A stretch of 64,000 bases of DNA, from NCBI GenBank assembly GCA_002439095.1, contig DJOT01000043.1, forward strand, positions 121,542 to 185,541, written 5' to 3'. This document shows positions 7,669 to 16,175 of this stretch, in pieces. The notes under the pieces were generated by a model, which was given only the letters and a program-made list of their open reading frames with translations, was not told the DNA's origin and made no database searches. A program made the translations under genes and the position numbers. Every line of letters begins with the position of its first letter. Position 1 is the first letter of the stretch. The DNA is from Bacteroidales bacterium UBA6431 (lineage in GTDB: Bacteria > Bacteroidota > Bacteroidia > Bacteroidales > UBA932).

Positions 7669-8709
7669 ATGCATCGCAGAGACACCCCGGCCATCATAGT
7701 CAGCACGCTGACGGCAGTCTTGATCGCCGCGAGCATCGTTGCCTCTTTCTTCAAAAAATCTCCGGAAGAAGCCGGCATACGCCCGCATATCCGCAGCATT
7801 CTGGAACTAGGACGCATGACGGACACGACCAAGGCCCTTGTAGTCGGTTACAACCACTATCTGCTCGAAAGATATGCCGAAAGCAACGGGCAGAGCATCG
7901 AAATAGACATCACCGGGAAGGATATCTCCTGGATAGACTCGCTAAAAGCCGGGAAGGTGGACATCGTGGTTGTCCCTTTTGAAGACAGCCTCGCGGTGGA
8001 CAGCGTTCTGGTGTCGATACCGGTGGACAGCCTCAGCGTATGGCTCATGCGACACGATGACCACAGCAACATGGAGGACGCCAACGCCTGGATACTCGCT
8101 TGGCTGTCAAGCGAAGAGCACGACGGGATCAAAGACAGTTTCCTCAAACGATTCGATGCCTTCCGCAGCCGCCCTCGCGAGTCCATCAGCCCCTACGACA
8201 GCCTTATACGCACCCACGCCGACTCTCTCGGCTGGGACTGGAGGTTGCTCGCGGCAGTCATATATCAGGAATCCCGCTTCCACATCGAAGCCCGCTCAAG
8301 ACGGGGTGCAAGCGGACTGATGCAGATGATGCCAAGGACGGCGGAACGCTATGGCATCTCCGATCCGCTCTCCCCCGAAGAGAACATCAGGGCAGGAGCA
8401 CAACTGCTGGGCACGCTCATACGCAGGTACTACAAAGTGGGAGAGAACGATGAAGAGAGGTACAGATATGCCCTCGCCGCCTACAACGCGGGCGTGGGAC
8501 GGGTGGACGATATCCTCAACCTCGCCAGACAACGTGGCGTGGACACTTCCCGTTGGGACAGCGTCAAAAGCGTCATCCCGGACATGAGCGACCAGGAGGT
8601 GCTCGACAGTGGAGTTGTCAAGCGCGGCCCATTCAAGGGACGCGAAACCATGGCCTATGTAGACAGGGTCATGGCAATTTATGAGGAATTCAAGAGGATT
8701 TGCCCCTAA
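7669..8709 (+). CDS. Membrane-bound lytic murein transglycosylase, MltF-like
   Basis: A 346-residue protein with one N-terminal membrane/signal segment (TPAIIVSTLTAVLIAASIVA). A shortened periplasmic-binding-like domain comes next (about 50-165), then a goose-type lysozyme SLT domain (about 185-340). The catalytic Glu is in IYQESRF (near residue 201). GLMQMMPRTA and the AAYNAGVGRV signature follow in order. These enzymes cleave peptidoglycan to 1,6-anhydro-MurNAc products in the periplasm. The domain order matches MltF, although the binding domain looks smaller than in E. coli. It sits 7 bp after the porin gene. Confidence 0.88.
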   Translation: MHRRDTPAIIVSTLTAVLIAASIVASFFKKSPEEAGIRPHIRSILELGRMTDTTKALVVGYNHYLLERYAESNGQSIEIDITGKDISWIDSLKAGKVDIVVVPFEDSLAVDSVLVSIPVDSLSVWLMRHDDHSNMEDANAWILAWLSSEEHDGIKDSFLKRFDAFRSRPRESISPYDSLIRTHADSLGWDWRLLAAVIYQESRFHIEARSRRGASGLMQMMPRTAERYGISDPLSPEENIRAGAQLLGTLIRRYYKVGENDEERYRYALAAYNAGVGRVDDILNLARQRGVDTSRWDSVKSVIPDMSDQEVLDSGVVKRGPFKGRETMAYVDRVMAIYEEFKRICP

Positions 8710-8780
8710 AGCAGAGACACTTTGCCGCAATTATGCTTAACTTAGCGGCGAAAGTGTGTATTATTACAACAATTCATACA

Positions 8781-10802
8781 ATGAAAAAGTTATTAGTGTT
8801 TATGATCCCTGTGATGATGCTGGCCTCTGCCTGCCAGTCAGGACAGAAGGGAGAGAAGGTTCCGGGCATAGATGTTTCAGACATGGACCTGACCGTATCC
8901 CCGGGAAAAGATTTCTACCAGTACGCTGACGGCGGATGGATAAAGAAACATCCGCTCAAGCCGGAGTACGCACGCTTCGGCTCATTCGACGCCCTGCGCG
9001 AAAACAATGTCGAGCGTCTCAATGCGCTTTTCGCCGAGATGGCCACCATGTCTCCGGCCAAAGGCACCACAGACCAGAAGATAGTTGACCTCTACAAGCA
9101 GGGGCTCGACTCCACCAGGCTCAACTCCGAGGGAGCCGCTCCTCTCAAGAAGTATCTTGATGCCATCTATGCAGCCACCGACAAGGCCGGACTCACAGCA
9201 GAGTTGGCTGAGCTGAACAAATACGGCGAAGGCGGTTTCTTCAGTGTCGGGGTCAGCGCAGACCTTATGGACAGCAACAACCAGGTCCTCTACCTCGGTC
9301 AGGGAGGGCTCGGCATGGGCGACCGTGACTACTATCTCGATGAGAGCAACGCGGCCCTCAAGAAGGGATACAACGAATTGCTGGCCAAACTCTTCACCCT
9401 TAGCGGTCTTGACAATGCGCAGAAAAGGGCTGACAACGCCCTGGCCACAGAAGACGCCATCGCGAAGGTGTCATGGACCAGCGTGGAAAACCGCGACTAT
9501 ACCAAGCAGTACAACCCGATGAGCGTGGAGCAGATAGACAAGGAGTATCCCGGCTTCGGATTCGCAAGCTTCCTCAAGGGTCTCGGCATTGAGAATCCGG
9601 GGATGATCATCGTACAGCAGCCGTCCTACTTCAAGGGATTCTCAAAGATCTGGGCAAACTCCAGTCTTGATGCCCTCAAGGACTACCTCGCCGGCCAGTT
9701 CATCAGCAGCTCCGCCTCTGCCCTTTCAGACGACTTCTACGCCGCCAACTTCGATTTCTTCAGCACTCAGATGAGCGGAGTGACCGAGCAGAAGCCAAGA
9801 TGGAAGCGTGCCATGAGCGTGCCTAACAGCATCCTCGGAGAGGCCGTAGGACAGATGTATGTCAAGAAATATTTTCCGGAAGCATACAAAAACAAGGTGC
9901 TCGATCTCGTGAAGCAGCTCCAGGTTTCGCTGGGCCAGCACATCGACAGCCTCGAATGGATGTCAGACAGCACCAAGGCCTACGCAAGGGAGAAACTCGC
10001 CAACTTCACCGTCAAGATCGGTTATCCTGACAAATGGAAAGACTACAGCACCCTGTCAGTCGATCCGGAGAAGAGCTATCTTGAGAACCTGATGGCCGCC
10101 AGCGCATGGTATGTACAGGACAACCTGGGCAAGCTCGGCAAGCCGACCGACCGCAGCGAGTGGGGCATGACACCTCAGACCGTCAACGCCTACTACAATC
10201 CTACCACCAACGAGATCTGCTTCCCGGCAGCCATCCTCCAGCCGCCGTTCTTCAACGCCGACGCGGATGATGCAGTCAACTACGGAGCCATCGGTGTTGT
10301 AATCGGTCACGAGATGACCCACGGATTCGACGATCAGGGCCGCCTCTTCGACAAGGACGGCAACATGAACAACTGGTGGCGTCCGGAGGACGAAGCCGCT
10401 TTCAAGGCCAAGACCGCCGTGCTCGTGGACCAGTACAGCGAAGTTGAGATCCTCCCGGGCGTACATGCAAACGGGGCCCTATCCCTCGGCGAGAACATTG
10501 CCGACCACGGCGGACTCAGCATCGCCTACACCGCCCTCCACAACAAGCTTGCAGGCAAGGAACCTGCACCGATAGACGGTTTCACTGCAGACCAGAGATT
10601 CTACATCGGATACGCACACCTTTGGGCACAGAACGCCACCGATGAGGAAAAGGCGCGCCTGACCAAACTTGATGTACACTCCCTCGCGGAGAACAGGGTC
10701 AACGTGGCCGTGCGCAACTTCAAGACCTTCTTCGACGCTTTCGGCATCAAGGAGGGAGACCCTATGTGGAGACCTGAAAGCGAAAGAGTAAGCATCTGGT
10801 AA
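8781..10802 (+). CDS. M13-family zinc metallopeptidase lipoprotein (PepO/neprilysin-like)
   Basis: A 673-residue exported endopeptidase. The N-terminus MKKLLVFMIPVMMLASAC is a lipoprotein signal with the lipid-modified Cys at 18. The zinc site is HEMTH at 510-514 within VIGHEMTHGFDDQGR. The third ligand Glu is at 571 in ENIADHGGL, and the substrate motif NAYYNPTTNEI is present, all diagnostic of M13. Length is normal for the family. The ATG at 8781 gives the lipoprotein signal; the longer reading from 8700 does not. An ABC-type permease gene begins 1 bp downstream. Confidence 0.95.
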   Translation: MKKLLVFMIPVMMLASACQSGQKGEKVPGIDVSDMDLTVSPGKDFYQYADGGWIKKHPLKPEYARFGSFDALRENNVERLNALFAEMATMSPAKGTTDQKIVDLYKQGLDSTRLNSEGAAPLKKYLDAIYAATDKAGLTAELAELNKYGEGGFFSVGVSADLMDSNNQVLYLGQGGLGMGDRDYYLDESNAALKKGYNELLAKLFTLSGLDNAQKRADNALATEDAIAKVSWTSVENRDYTKQYNPMSVEQIDKEYPGFGFASFLKGLGIENPGMIIVQQPSYFKGFSKIWANSSLDALKDYLAGQFISSSASALSDDFYAANFDFFSTQMSGVTEQKPRWKRAMSVPNSILGEAVGQMYVKKYFPEAYKNKVLDLVKQLQVSLGQHIDSLEWMSDSTKAYAREKLANFTVKIGYPDKWKDYSTLSVDPEKSYLENLMAASAWYVQDNLGKLGKPTDRSEWGMTPQTVNAYYNPTTNEICFPAAILQPPFFNADADDAVNYGAIGVVIGHEMTHGFDDQGRLFDKDGNMNNWWRPEDEAAFKAKTAVLVDQYSEVEILPGVHANGALSLGENIADHGGLSIAYTALHNKLAGKEPAPIDGFTADQRFYIGYAHLWAQNATDEEKARLTKLDVHSLAENRVNVAVRNFKTFFDAFGIKEGDPMWRPESERVSIW

Positions 10803-10803
10803 C

Positions 10804-11964
10804 ATGAAAGCCGAAGGCTTCATAGCCGGACGACTTCGATTCAAGGGAAGGGTGGCCGTCGCTGCGACGGCCATCTCTTTCTTTATCATAATCTTGGCTG
10901 TAAGCATCTCCGAAGGCTTCAGCCGACAGATACGCAAGGGTGCAGCCGACATCACAGGCGACATTCTGATCTGCAGCAGTGGAGGAAACTTTTTCGGTAC
11001 GACAGATCCTGTACCGTCAGAACCCTCATTTGCTGAGGACATCAGATCTCTGCACGGCGTGGAGGACATCAGTCCGATAATCTGCAGGAGCGGAATAGTC
11101 CGCAAGGGAGACGAAATCCGCGGAGTTCTGTTCAAAGGAAGCGAAGCCGACACTGTCCGTATGGGAGCGAGGGTTCCGTCTGCATTGGCGTCGCAACTCG
11201 ACATCCACCCGGGAGACCATGTCCAGGCCTGGTTCATCTCCGACAAGATCAAAGTCAGGAAATTCAAAGTCATAGAGATCTATGACAGCATAATCGACAA
11301 TGACGACGGGCTCATAATCAAGACAAGCGCATCAGACATGAGAAGACTCAACGGATGGGGAGACTCAGATGCGTCCGCCCTTGAAGTGACGCTGTCCCCT
11401 TCATCAAGAGACAGGAAGTCGATGAAAACTCTCACGCAGGAAATCAATGCCGTCATCTACGCAAGTCCGGATGAGAACGAGAGCGGACTCGGAGCGCTCA
11501 GCGCCTCCGAAAGATTCCCCCAACTCTTCGACTGGCTCGACCTTATCGACTACAATGTCATCGCCATACTTGTGCTGATGACCATTGTGGCAGGCTTCAA
11601 CATGGTCTCAGGCCTGCTCATCCTGCTCTTCCGCAACATTTCGACAATCGGCACTCTCAAGACCCTCGGCATGAAAGACAGGGACATCGCCGGAGTGTTT
11701 CTCCGCGTCGGGGCAAGGATCAGCCTCAAGGGGATGCTGATCGGCAATGGCGCCGCCCTTCTGTTCTGTGCTGTCCAAGGTCTTACGGGAGTGATACGGC
11801 TGGATCCGGCCAACTACTTCATCTCCTATGTCCCGGTAAGCATAGACCCGCTCCGCATCATTCTCACGGATGCCGCAGCTTTCATTGCGATCCAACTTCT
11901 GCTGCTCATCCCGTCACTGTTCATCTCGAAGATCGACCCTTCTTTGACTGTGAAAGCTGAATGA
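10804..11964 (+). CDS. FtsX/LolC-E-like ABC transporter permease
   Basis: A 386-residue inner-membrane protein. One N-terminal transmembrane segment (VAATAISFFIIILAVSISEG) is followed by a ~220-residue periplasmic MacB-type core domain, then three C-terminal transmembrane segments (about 255-380). FKGRVAVAATAIS and LKTLGMKDRDI are typical of LolC/LolE/FtsX permeases. LolCE moves lipoproteins to the outer membrane, but no ATPase partner is adjacent, so function here is only by family. The gene starts 1 bp after the M13 peptidase and converges with the TPR gene, overlapping it by 44 bp. Confidence 0.85.
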   Translation: MKAEGFIAGRLRFKGRVAVAATAISFFIIILAVSISEGFSRQIRKGAADITGDILICSSGGNFFGTTDPVPSEPSFAEDIRSLHGVEDISPIICRSGIVRKGDEIRGVLFKGSEADTVRMGARVPSALASQLDIHPGDHVQAWFISDKIKVRKFKVIEIYDSIIDNDDGLIIKTSASDMRRLNGWGDSDASALEVTLSPSSRDRKSMKTLTQEINAVIYASPDENESGLGALSASERFPQLFDWLDLIDYNVIAILVLMTIVAGFNMVSGLLILLFRNISTIGTLKTLGMKDRDIAGVFLRVGARISLKGMLIGNGAALLFCAVQGLTGVIRLDPANYFISYVPVSIDPLRIILTDAAAFIAIQLLLLIPSLFISKIDPSLTVKAE

Positions 11965-12766
11965 TGGAGATGTTTTTCTGGGCGACATAGTCGTCCGGGT
12001 TGATCTTTAGCGCTTTCTTATAGTATTTCATGGCTTTTCTGGCATTGCCTTTGGCCACCTGCCAATAAGAACCGATGTTGTCTATGAACACCGTGTTGCG
12101 CGGATAGAGTTTGTTCATTCTCTGCGAGACCTTAAGGAAATACTCATAACCTTGACCGGTACCGAGATAGAAAAACGAATAACAATACTCGCCCACTGCC
12201 TGACAAAATGTTTCCTCGTCTGAGGGTTTTCCGTCAAGCGTCCATCCCTCTCCTTTCGAAGAAGTGTAAGCGTCTATCATGGACATCAGCTCCTGAGCTG
12301 CCATGTCAGGACTTTCCCCTTCATACTCAAGCAGCGCCGTAATCTTGTAAAAACGATAGCGCAGTTCCTGCGGACGCAAATCTATAGCCGTGTCAACAGC
12401 CCTCATTCCACCCGCGTACAGAGAATCCGTGAACACCGGCACTTCAAAGTAATTGACCTCACGTCCGAGAGAGTCCTTCAGGCTCAGTACCGGAGATGCG
12501 CCGAGATATTTCCTGCCCTCTTTCTGTACCACCTGCGTCCCTTTCGACTTGGCGAAAAGCAGGTTGAAACGGGCGGCGAACATGTCCGGATCCCGGGGAC
12601 AAGCCGTCTCCCACTTATTGATAATGGTCTCAACCCCCACTCCAGCAGGGCCGACATTGCGCACCTGACGCTCATAAGAAGCCTTGAAAGGAGCCTGATC
12701 GGCATTCTGGGCGAAAGCCTGCACACAAAGCAGGACCAGAATCATCACGGAAATTCTTTTTCTCAT
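11921..12766 (-). CDS. Exported tetratricopeptide-repeat protein
   Basis: A 281-residue protein with a signal peptide (MRKRISVMILVLLCVQAFAQ) and a C-terminal TPR-like pair: VFIDNIGSYWQVAKGNARKA then MKYYKKALKINPDDYVAQKN. The middle region is mainly helical with no motif I recognise. A structural or scaffold role in the envelope is the most that can be said. ATG 12766 was preferred over 12778, because the longer start adds residues before the signal peptide and overlaps rsmF. It lies 4 bp after rsmF and its 3' end overlaps the convergent permease gene by 44 bp. Confidence 0.75.
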   Translation of the reverse strand: MRKRISVMILVLLCVQAFAQNADQAPFKASYERQVRNVGPAGVGVETIINKWETACPRDPDMFAARFNLLFAKSKGTQVVQKEGRKYLGASPVLSLKDSLGREVNYFEVPVFTDSLYAGGMRAVDTAIDLRPQELRYRFYKITALLEYEGESPDMAAQELMSMIDAYTSSKGEGWTLDGKPSDEETFCQAVGEYCYSFFYLGTGQGYEYFLKVSQRMNKLYPRNTVFIDNIGSYWQVAKGNARKAMKYYKKALKINPDDYVAQKNISIIQLSQSKKGRSSR

Positions 12767-12770
12767 ATCT

Positions 12771-13910
12771 CTATACATTCATAAGTATCCTCCGGCCCTT
12801 CGGGAGCAGATTGTTGCACCTGGAGCCGATATTCTTCACAAAACCAAGAGGGTGACCCGCAAAAGTCACCACATTGTATCCCGGTGCCGCCCCGGCAAGG
12901 ACGAGAGTGTCACGATGCAGATATTTCAGGGCCGTCTCCCGGTCCAGTTCCACGGAGGGATAATCCCCGGCGTAGGCTATGCTCAGGGCATAATCTGGAT
13001 CCGGGATGAAATCCTTGCCCTTGAACTCGCCTTTACGCACACCGGCTCCACGCAATGGATGAAGCCGCCCGAGATCAAAAAGCCCGGAGCTGCGCTGCGG
13101 GGCTGTTTTCCTCAAGGCCCCGACCCACTGCCCCTCTCCAGGCACGGTTCCCGCACGGAGCAGATTTCCAGCCCTGGTAGCTTCCACCCCGTATCCGGGA
13201 AACTCGTCCATCACCGGGAAGATCTCCCCACCAAGGTTGGAAGCCGCCCATTCCAGATTGGCATCGTTCTCCTCATCCTCATAAGTGCAGGTCGAATATA
13301 TCAGCACGCCGCCCTCCCTGAGGGCCGGCCACACATCGGCAAGGATACGCCTCTGACGTGCCACGCAGAGCTTCACAGTCTCGGGACTCCACTCCTCGAC
13401 AGCCCTGGGGTCCTTGCGGAACATCCCCTCACCGCTGCACGGCACATCCGCTACTATCACATCGAAACCGCCCTCAAGACCGGCGAATCCTCCCGGGTCA
13501 ACTGAAGTGACCGCCACACAAGGATCGCCCCACCGGGCCACATTATCGCACAATACAGAGGCCCGAGCCCTCATCACCTCATTGCTCACCAGCAGGAAAT
13601 TGTCGCCCAATTGCTCCCGGCACGAAGCTGCTATGTCCGTGGTCTTGCCTCCCGGAGAGGCACACAGATCAAGCACACGCAGAGGGCCCGCACTGTCCTG
13701 GGACAAGACGAGCCTGCGGAAAATATGCCCGACGTACATCGCCGAAGAATCCTGGACATAATAACAGCCCGCGTGGAAAAGCGGGTCAAGGGTAAAACTT
13801 GGCCGGCTCCCAAGGATACGTCCATGACGGCTCCACGGGACCGGAACGCCATCCGGCCCTGCACAGCCCTTGAAAGGATTGAGCCGTATTGAGACCGAAG
13901 CCGCCTCCAT
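12771..13910 (-). CDS. RsmF-like rRNA cytosine-C5 methyltransferase (NOL1/NOP2/Sun family)
   Basis: An SAM-dependent RNA m5C methyltransferase of 379 residues. The SAM site is LDLCASPGGKTTD. The catalytic Cys pair lies in DVPCSGEGMF and YSTCTYEDEEND. A C-terminal PUA-like/ferredoxin-like tail (FVKNIGSRCNNLLPKGRRI) resembles RsmF rather than RsmB. The protein begins directly at the SIRLNPFK strand, so about 35-40 residues usual at the N-terminus of RsmF are missing. The start codon overlaps the stop of the upstream SRPBCC gene (TGATG), supporting this start. The exact rRNA target is unproven. Confidence 0.85.
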   Translation of the reverse strand: MEAASVSIRLNPFKGCAGPDGVPVPWSRHGRILGSRPSFTLDPLFHAGCYYVQDSSAMYVGHIFRRLVLSQDSAGPLRVLDLCASPGGKTTDIAASCREQLGDNFLLVSNEVMRARASVLCDNVARWGDPCVAVTSVDPGGFAGLEGGFDVIVADVPCSGEGMFRKDPRAVEEWSPETVKLCVARQRRILADVWPALREGGVLIYSTCTYEDEENDANLEWAASNLGGEIFPVMDEFPGYGVEATRAGNLLRAGTVPGEGQWVGALRKTAPQRSSGLFDLGRLHPLRGAGVRKGEFKGKDFIPDPDYALSIAYAGDYPSVELDRETALKYLHRDTLVLAGAAPGYNVVTFAGHPLGFVKNIGSRCNNLLPKGRRILMNV

Positions 13911-14347
13911 CAGAGCATCCCTTCCGGCATCTGCGGCATCCGGCCTTCAGATATGTCCACCAGAGAATCGACCGCCTTGTCCAGAGCCTGCTGTATCTTG
14001 CCGCCAAGCATGGTCTTCATCATGAAATTGAGGTTGGCATCCAGCACGATGCTGAAATCCGTCCTGCCCGGCAGGGCCGAAGGGTCGAAGTGCAGGACGC
14101 CGACAAACTCCACCGGAGACTCGGTGCTTATTATCCTGATCAGGCGGTATGGCTGCCGCTCGTCAATCTTCACAGCTATGCTGAAACCCTGCACCGACAC
14201 CTTCAGGTTGTCATAGTCCGCCGTGATTTCCGCCTTGTTCTGCTCCGGCATCAGTCTGGTAAAATTGCTCATGTCGCAGAATGCCATGTAAAGTTCCTCG
14301 GGACTCTTTGACACCTGTCCGTGCTTGCTGGTATAATGTGCTGTCAT
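13910..14347 (-). CDS. SRPBCC (START-like) family protein
   Basis: A 145-residue cytosolic protein with the small helix-grip fold pattern: SPEELYMAFCDMSNFTRLMP, beta strands around EFVGVLHFDP, and a long C-terminal helix (KIQQALDKAVDSLVDI). The ligand is unknown. It is the first gene of a leftward operon with rsmF and the TPR protein, and its stop overlaps the rsmF start. Its promoter is at 14381-14388, diverging from the NUDIX gene promoter. Confidence 0.75.
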   Translation of the reverse strand: MTAHYTSKHGQVSKSPEELYMAFCDMSNFTRLMPEQNKAEITADYDNLKVSVQGFSIAVKIDERQPYRLIRIISTESPVEFVGVLHFDPSALPGRTDFSIVLDANLNFMMKTMLGGKIQQALDKAVDSLVDISEGRMPQMPEGML

Positions 14348-14364
14348 ATTTCGTGTTTATTTGT

Positions 14365-14388
14365 TACTTTTGCATAAATGCAAATATA
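14365..14388. promoter_or_regulatory. Divergent pair of -7 elements
   Basis: On the plus strand TACTTTTG (14365-14372) precedes the NUDIX ATG at 14400. On the minus strand TATATTTG (14388-14381) precedes the SRPBCC ATG at 14347. Both fit TAnnTTTG within a 52-bp intergenic region. Confidence 0.55.
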
Positions 14389-14399
14389 ATCATTTTCCG

Positions 14400-15011
14400 A
14401 TGCACAGGATATACTTCGAGAACCGCTGCCTGATAATCTGCAGCCCCGACGAACAGGCCCTCTCCGACCCTAATTCAGTGGAGTTCCACTTCGGCCGGAC
14501 CATAAGCATCCATACCCTCGTGGACATGTTCGAAGCATCGGAGTCCTTGAGCCGCATATATATACCCACTGACAATACAGAATGGATGTACCGCAAAGTC
14601 TGCGCTGAATTCCATGAAGTCGACGCCGCCGGGGGACTCGTCTCCAACAGACGTGGGGACTACCTGCTGATCAGGCGTGGCGGCCTGTGGGATCTCCCCA
14701 AGGGGCACCGTGAAGAGGGTGAGGACATCACTGTCACGGCTCTCCGGGAAGTGCAGGAGGAGACGGGGGTGGACCAGCTTGAACTCGGGAGCCTGATATG
14801 TGTCACCGACCACTGCTACCTGCGCAACGGGATATGGCATCTCAAGCATACATGGTGGTACAACATGCTGTACACCGACCCCGTAGATCTGACTCCCCAG
14901 CGTGAAGAAGACATCACCAAAGCGGCCTGGGTCGCCAAATCCAGCCTCCCCTCCTACCTCAAAAACACGTTTCCATCCATAGTTGAAGTTTTCCGGGAAG
15001 CGAAAGTGTGA
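14400..15011 (+). CDS. NUDIX hydrolase
   Basis: A 203-residue protein with a complete Nudix box, GHREEGEDITVTALREVQEE followed by TGV, near residues 100-125. It carries the Glu residues that bind the catalytic metal. The enzyme should cleave a nucleoside-diphosphate-linked compound; the substrate is not predictable. The N-terminal ~65 residues (MHRIYFENRCLIICSPDEQA) are an extra domain seen in Bacteroidota Nudix proteins and unknown to me. ATG 14400 is preferred over 14361, which lies upstream of the -7 box. Confidence 0.85.
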   Translation: MHRIYFENRCLIICSPDEQALSDPNSVEFHFGRTISIHTLVDMFEASESLSRIYIPTDNTEWMYRKVCAEFHEVDAAGGLVSNRRGDYLLIRRGGLWDLPKGHREEGEDITVTALREVQEETGVDQLELGSLICVTDHCYLRNGIWHLKHTWWYNMLYTDPVDLTPQREEDITKAAWVAKSSLPSYLKNTFPSIVEVFREAKV

Positions 15012-15064
15012 AACTTTTTGCTTGATTTATCCGTATAGTATCAGTATACAATTACGGATCAGAC

Positions 15065-16135
15065 ATGAAACTCTCACAATTCAATTTCGACCTGCCCAAG
15101 GAAAGCATAGCCACAGAGCTGATGCCAGAAGTCAACGGACACATCCAGTGGAGGGACGAATGCCGCCTGATGGTGCTCCACAAGGACAGCGGAGAAATAG
15201 AACACCGCAGGTTCAAGGACATCATAGAATACTTCGGCAAGGGCGACCGCTTCGTGCTCAACGACACCAAGGTCTTCCCGGCCAAGCTCTTGGGCAAGAA
15301 AGAAAAGACAGGCGCCGACATCATGGTGTTCCTGCTGCGCGAACTCAACAGGGAGCAGAGGCTGTGGGATGTCATAGTGGACCCGGCCCGCAAGATCCGT
15401 ATAGGCAACAAACTCTATTTCGGCGACGATGACAGCATGGTCGCTGAAGTGATAGACAACACCACCTCTCGAGGCAGAACCCTCAGGTTCCTCTATGACG
15501 GCCCGTACGAAGAGTTCAAGGAAGCCCTGTTCAGCCTGGGCAAGACTCCTGTTCCGGAGTGGGTCAAGGAAAACCCTGACGAGAAGGATGCCGAGGAATT
15601 CCAGACCATCTTCGCAGCGCACGAAGGTGCCGTCTCGGCACCGGCCGCCGGACTGCATTTCAGCAGGGAGCTTTTCAGCAGGATGATACTGAAAGACATC
15701 GACAAGACTTTCATCACTGTACACATGGGCATCGGGCACTTCCGCACGGTTGACGTCGAAGACCTTTCCAAGCACAAGATGGACGGGGAGCGGTTCATAA
15801 TCAGCGAAGAGGCCGCAGATCAGATCAACTCCACAAAGAGAGCCGGGCACAAAATATGTGCAGTAGGGGTCACTGTCATCCGGGCGCTGGAGACCAATGT
15901 CACTACAGAAAATGAGGTCAGACCGGCAGACAGCTGGACCAACAAGTTCATATTCCCTCCTTACAATTTCTCCGTTCCGGACGCCATAGTCTCCAATTTC
16001 CACCTCCCGGAATCCACCATGCTGATGACAGTCGCAGCATTCGGAGGCTTCGAAAAGGTGATGAACGCCTACAAGGTCGCCCTTGAAGAAGGCTATAAAT
16101 TCGGCCCCTACGGAGATGCCATGCTGATCATATAA
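15065..16135 (+). CDS. queA: S-adenosylmethionine:tRNA ribosyltransferase-isomerase
   Basis: Transfers and isomerises the ribosyl moiety of SAM onto preQ1-modified tRNA to give epoxyqueuosine. The 356-residue protein starts MKLSQFNFDLPKESIA and contains RFVLNDTKVFPAKL, HEGAVSAPAAGLHFS and VHMGIGHFRTV, all QueA signatures, at normal length. An inverted repeat lies just upstream at 15029-15059. The next gene is dprA, 40 bp away, with its own -7 box. Confidence 0.95.
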   Translation: MKLSQFNFDLPKESIATELMPEVNGHIQWRDECRLMVLHKDSGEIEHRRFKDIIEYFGKGDRFVLNDTKVFPAKLLGKKEKTGADIMVFLLRELNREQRLWDVIVDPARKIRIGNKLYFGDDDSMVAEVIDNTTSRGRTLRFLYDGPYEEFKEALFSLGKTPVPEWVKENPDEKDAEEFQTIFAAHEGAVSAPAAGLHFSRELFSRMILKDIDKTFITVHMGIGHFRTVDVEDLSKHKMDGERFIISEEAADQINSTKRAGHKICAVGVTVIRALETNVTTENEVRPADSWTNKFIFPPYNFSVPDAIVSNFHLPESTMLMTVAAFGGFEKVMNAYKVALEEGYKFGPYGDAMLII

Positions 16136-16145
16136 AAAGATTGCT

Positions 16146-16153
16146 TATCTTTG
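16146..16153 (+). promoter_or_regulatory. -7 element TATCTTTG of dprA
   Basis: It matches TAnnTTTG in the 40-bp gap between queA and dprA and ends 22 bases before the dprA ATG. Confidence 0.55.
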
Positions 16154-16175
16154 TCCAAGACTTGAATTATGAGAA

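Noticed and set aside
15029..15059. preQ1 riboswitch before queA
   Set aside because: The segment lacks the short preQ1-I pseudoknot pattern I would expect, and the gap is only 53 bp; the palindrome is better described as an inverted repeat.
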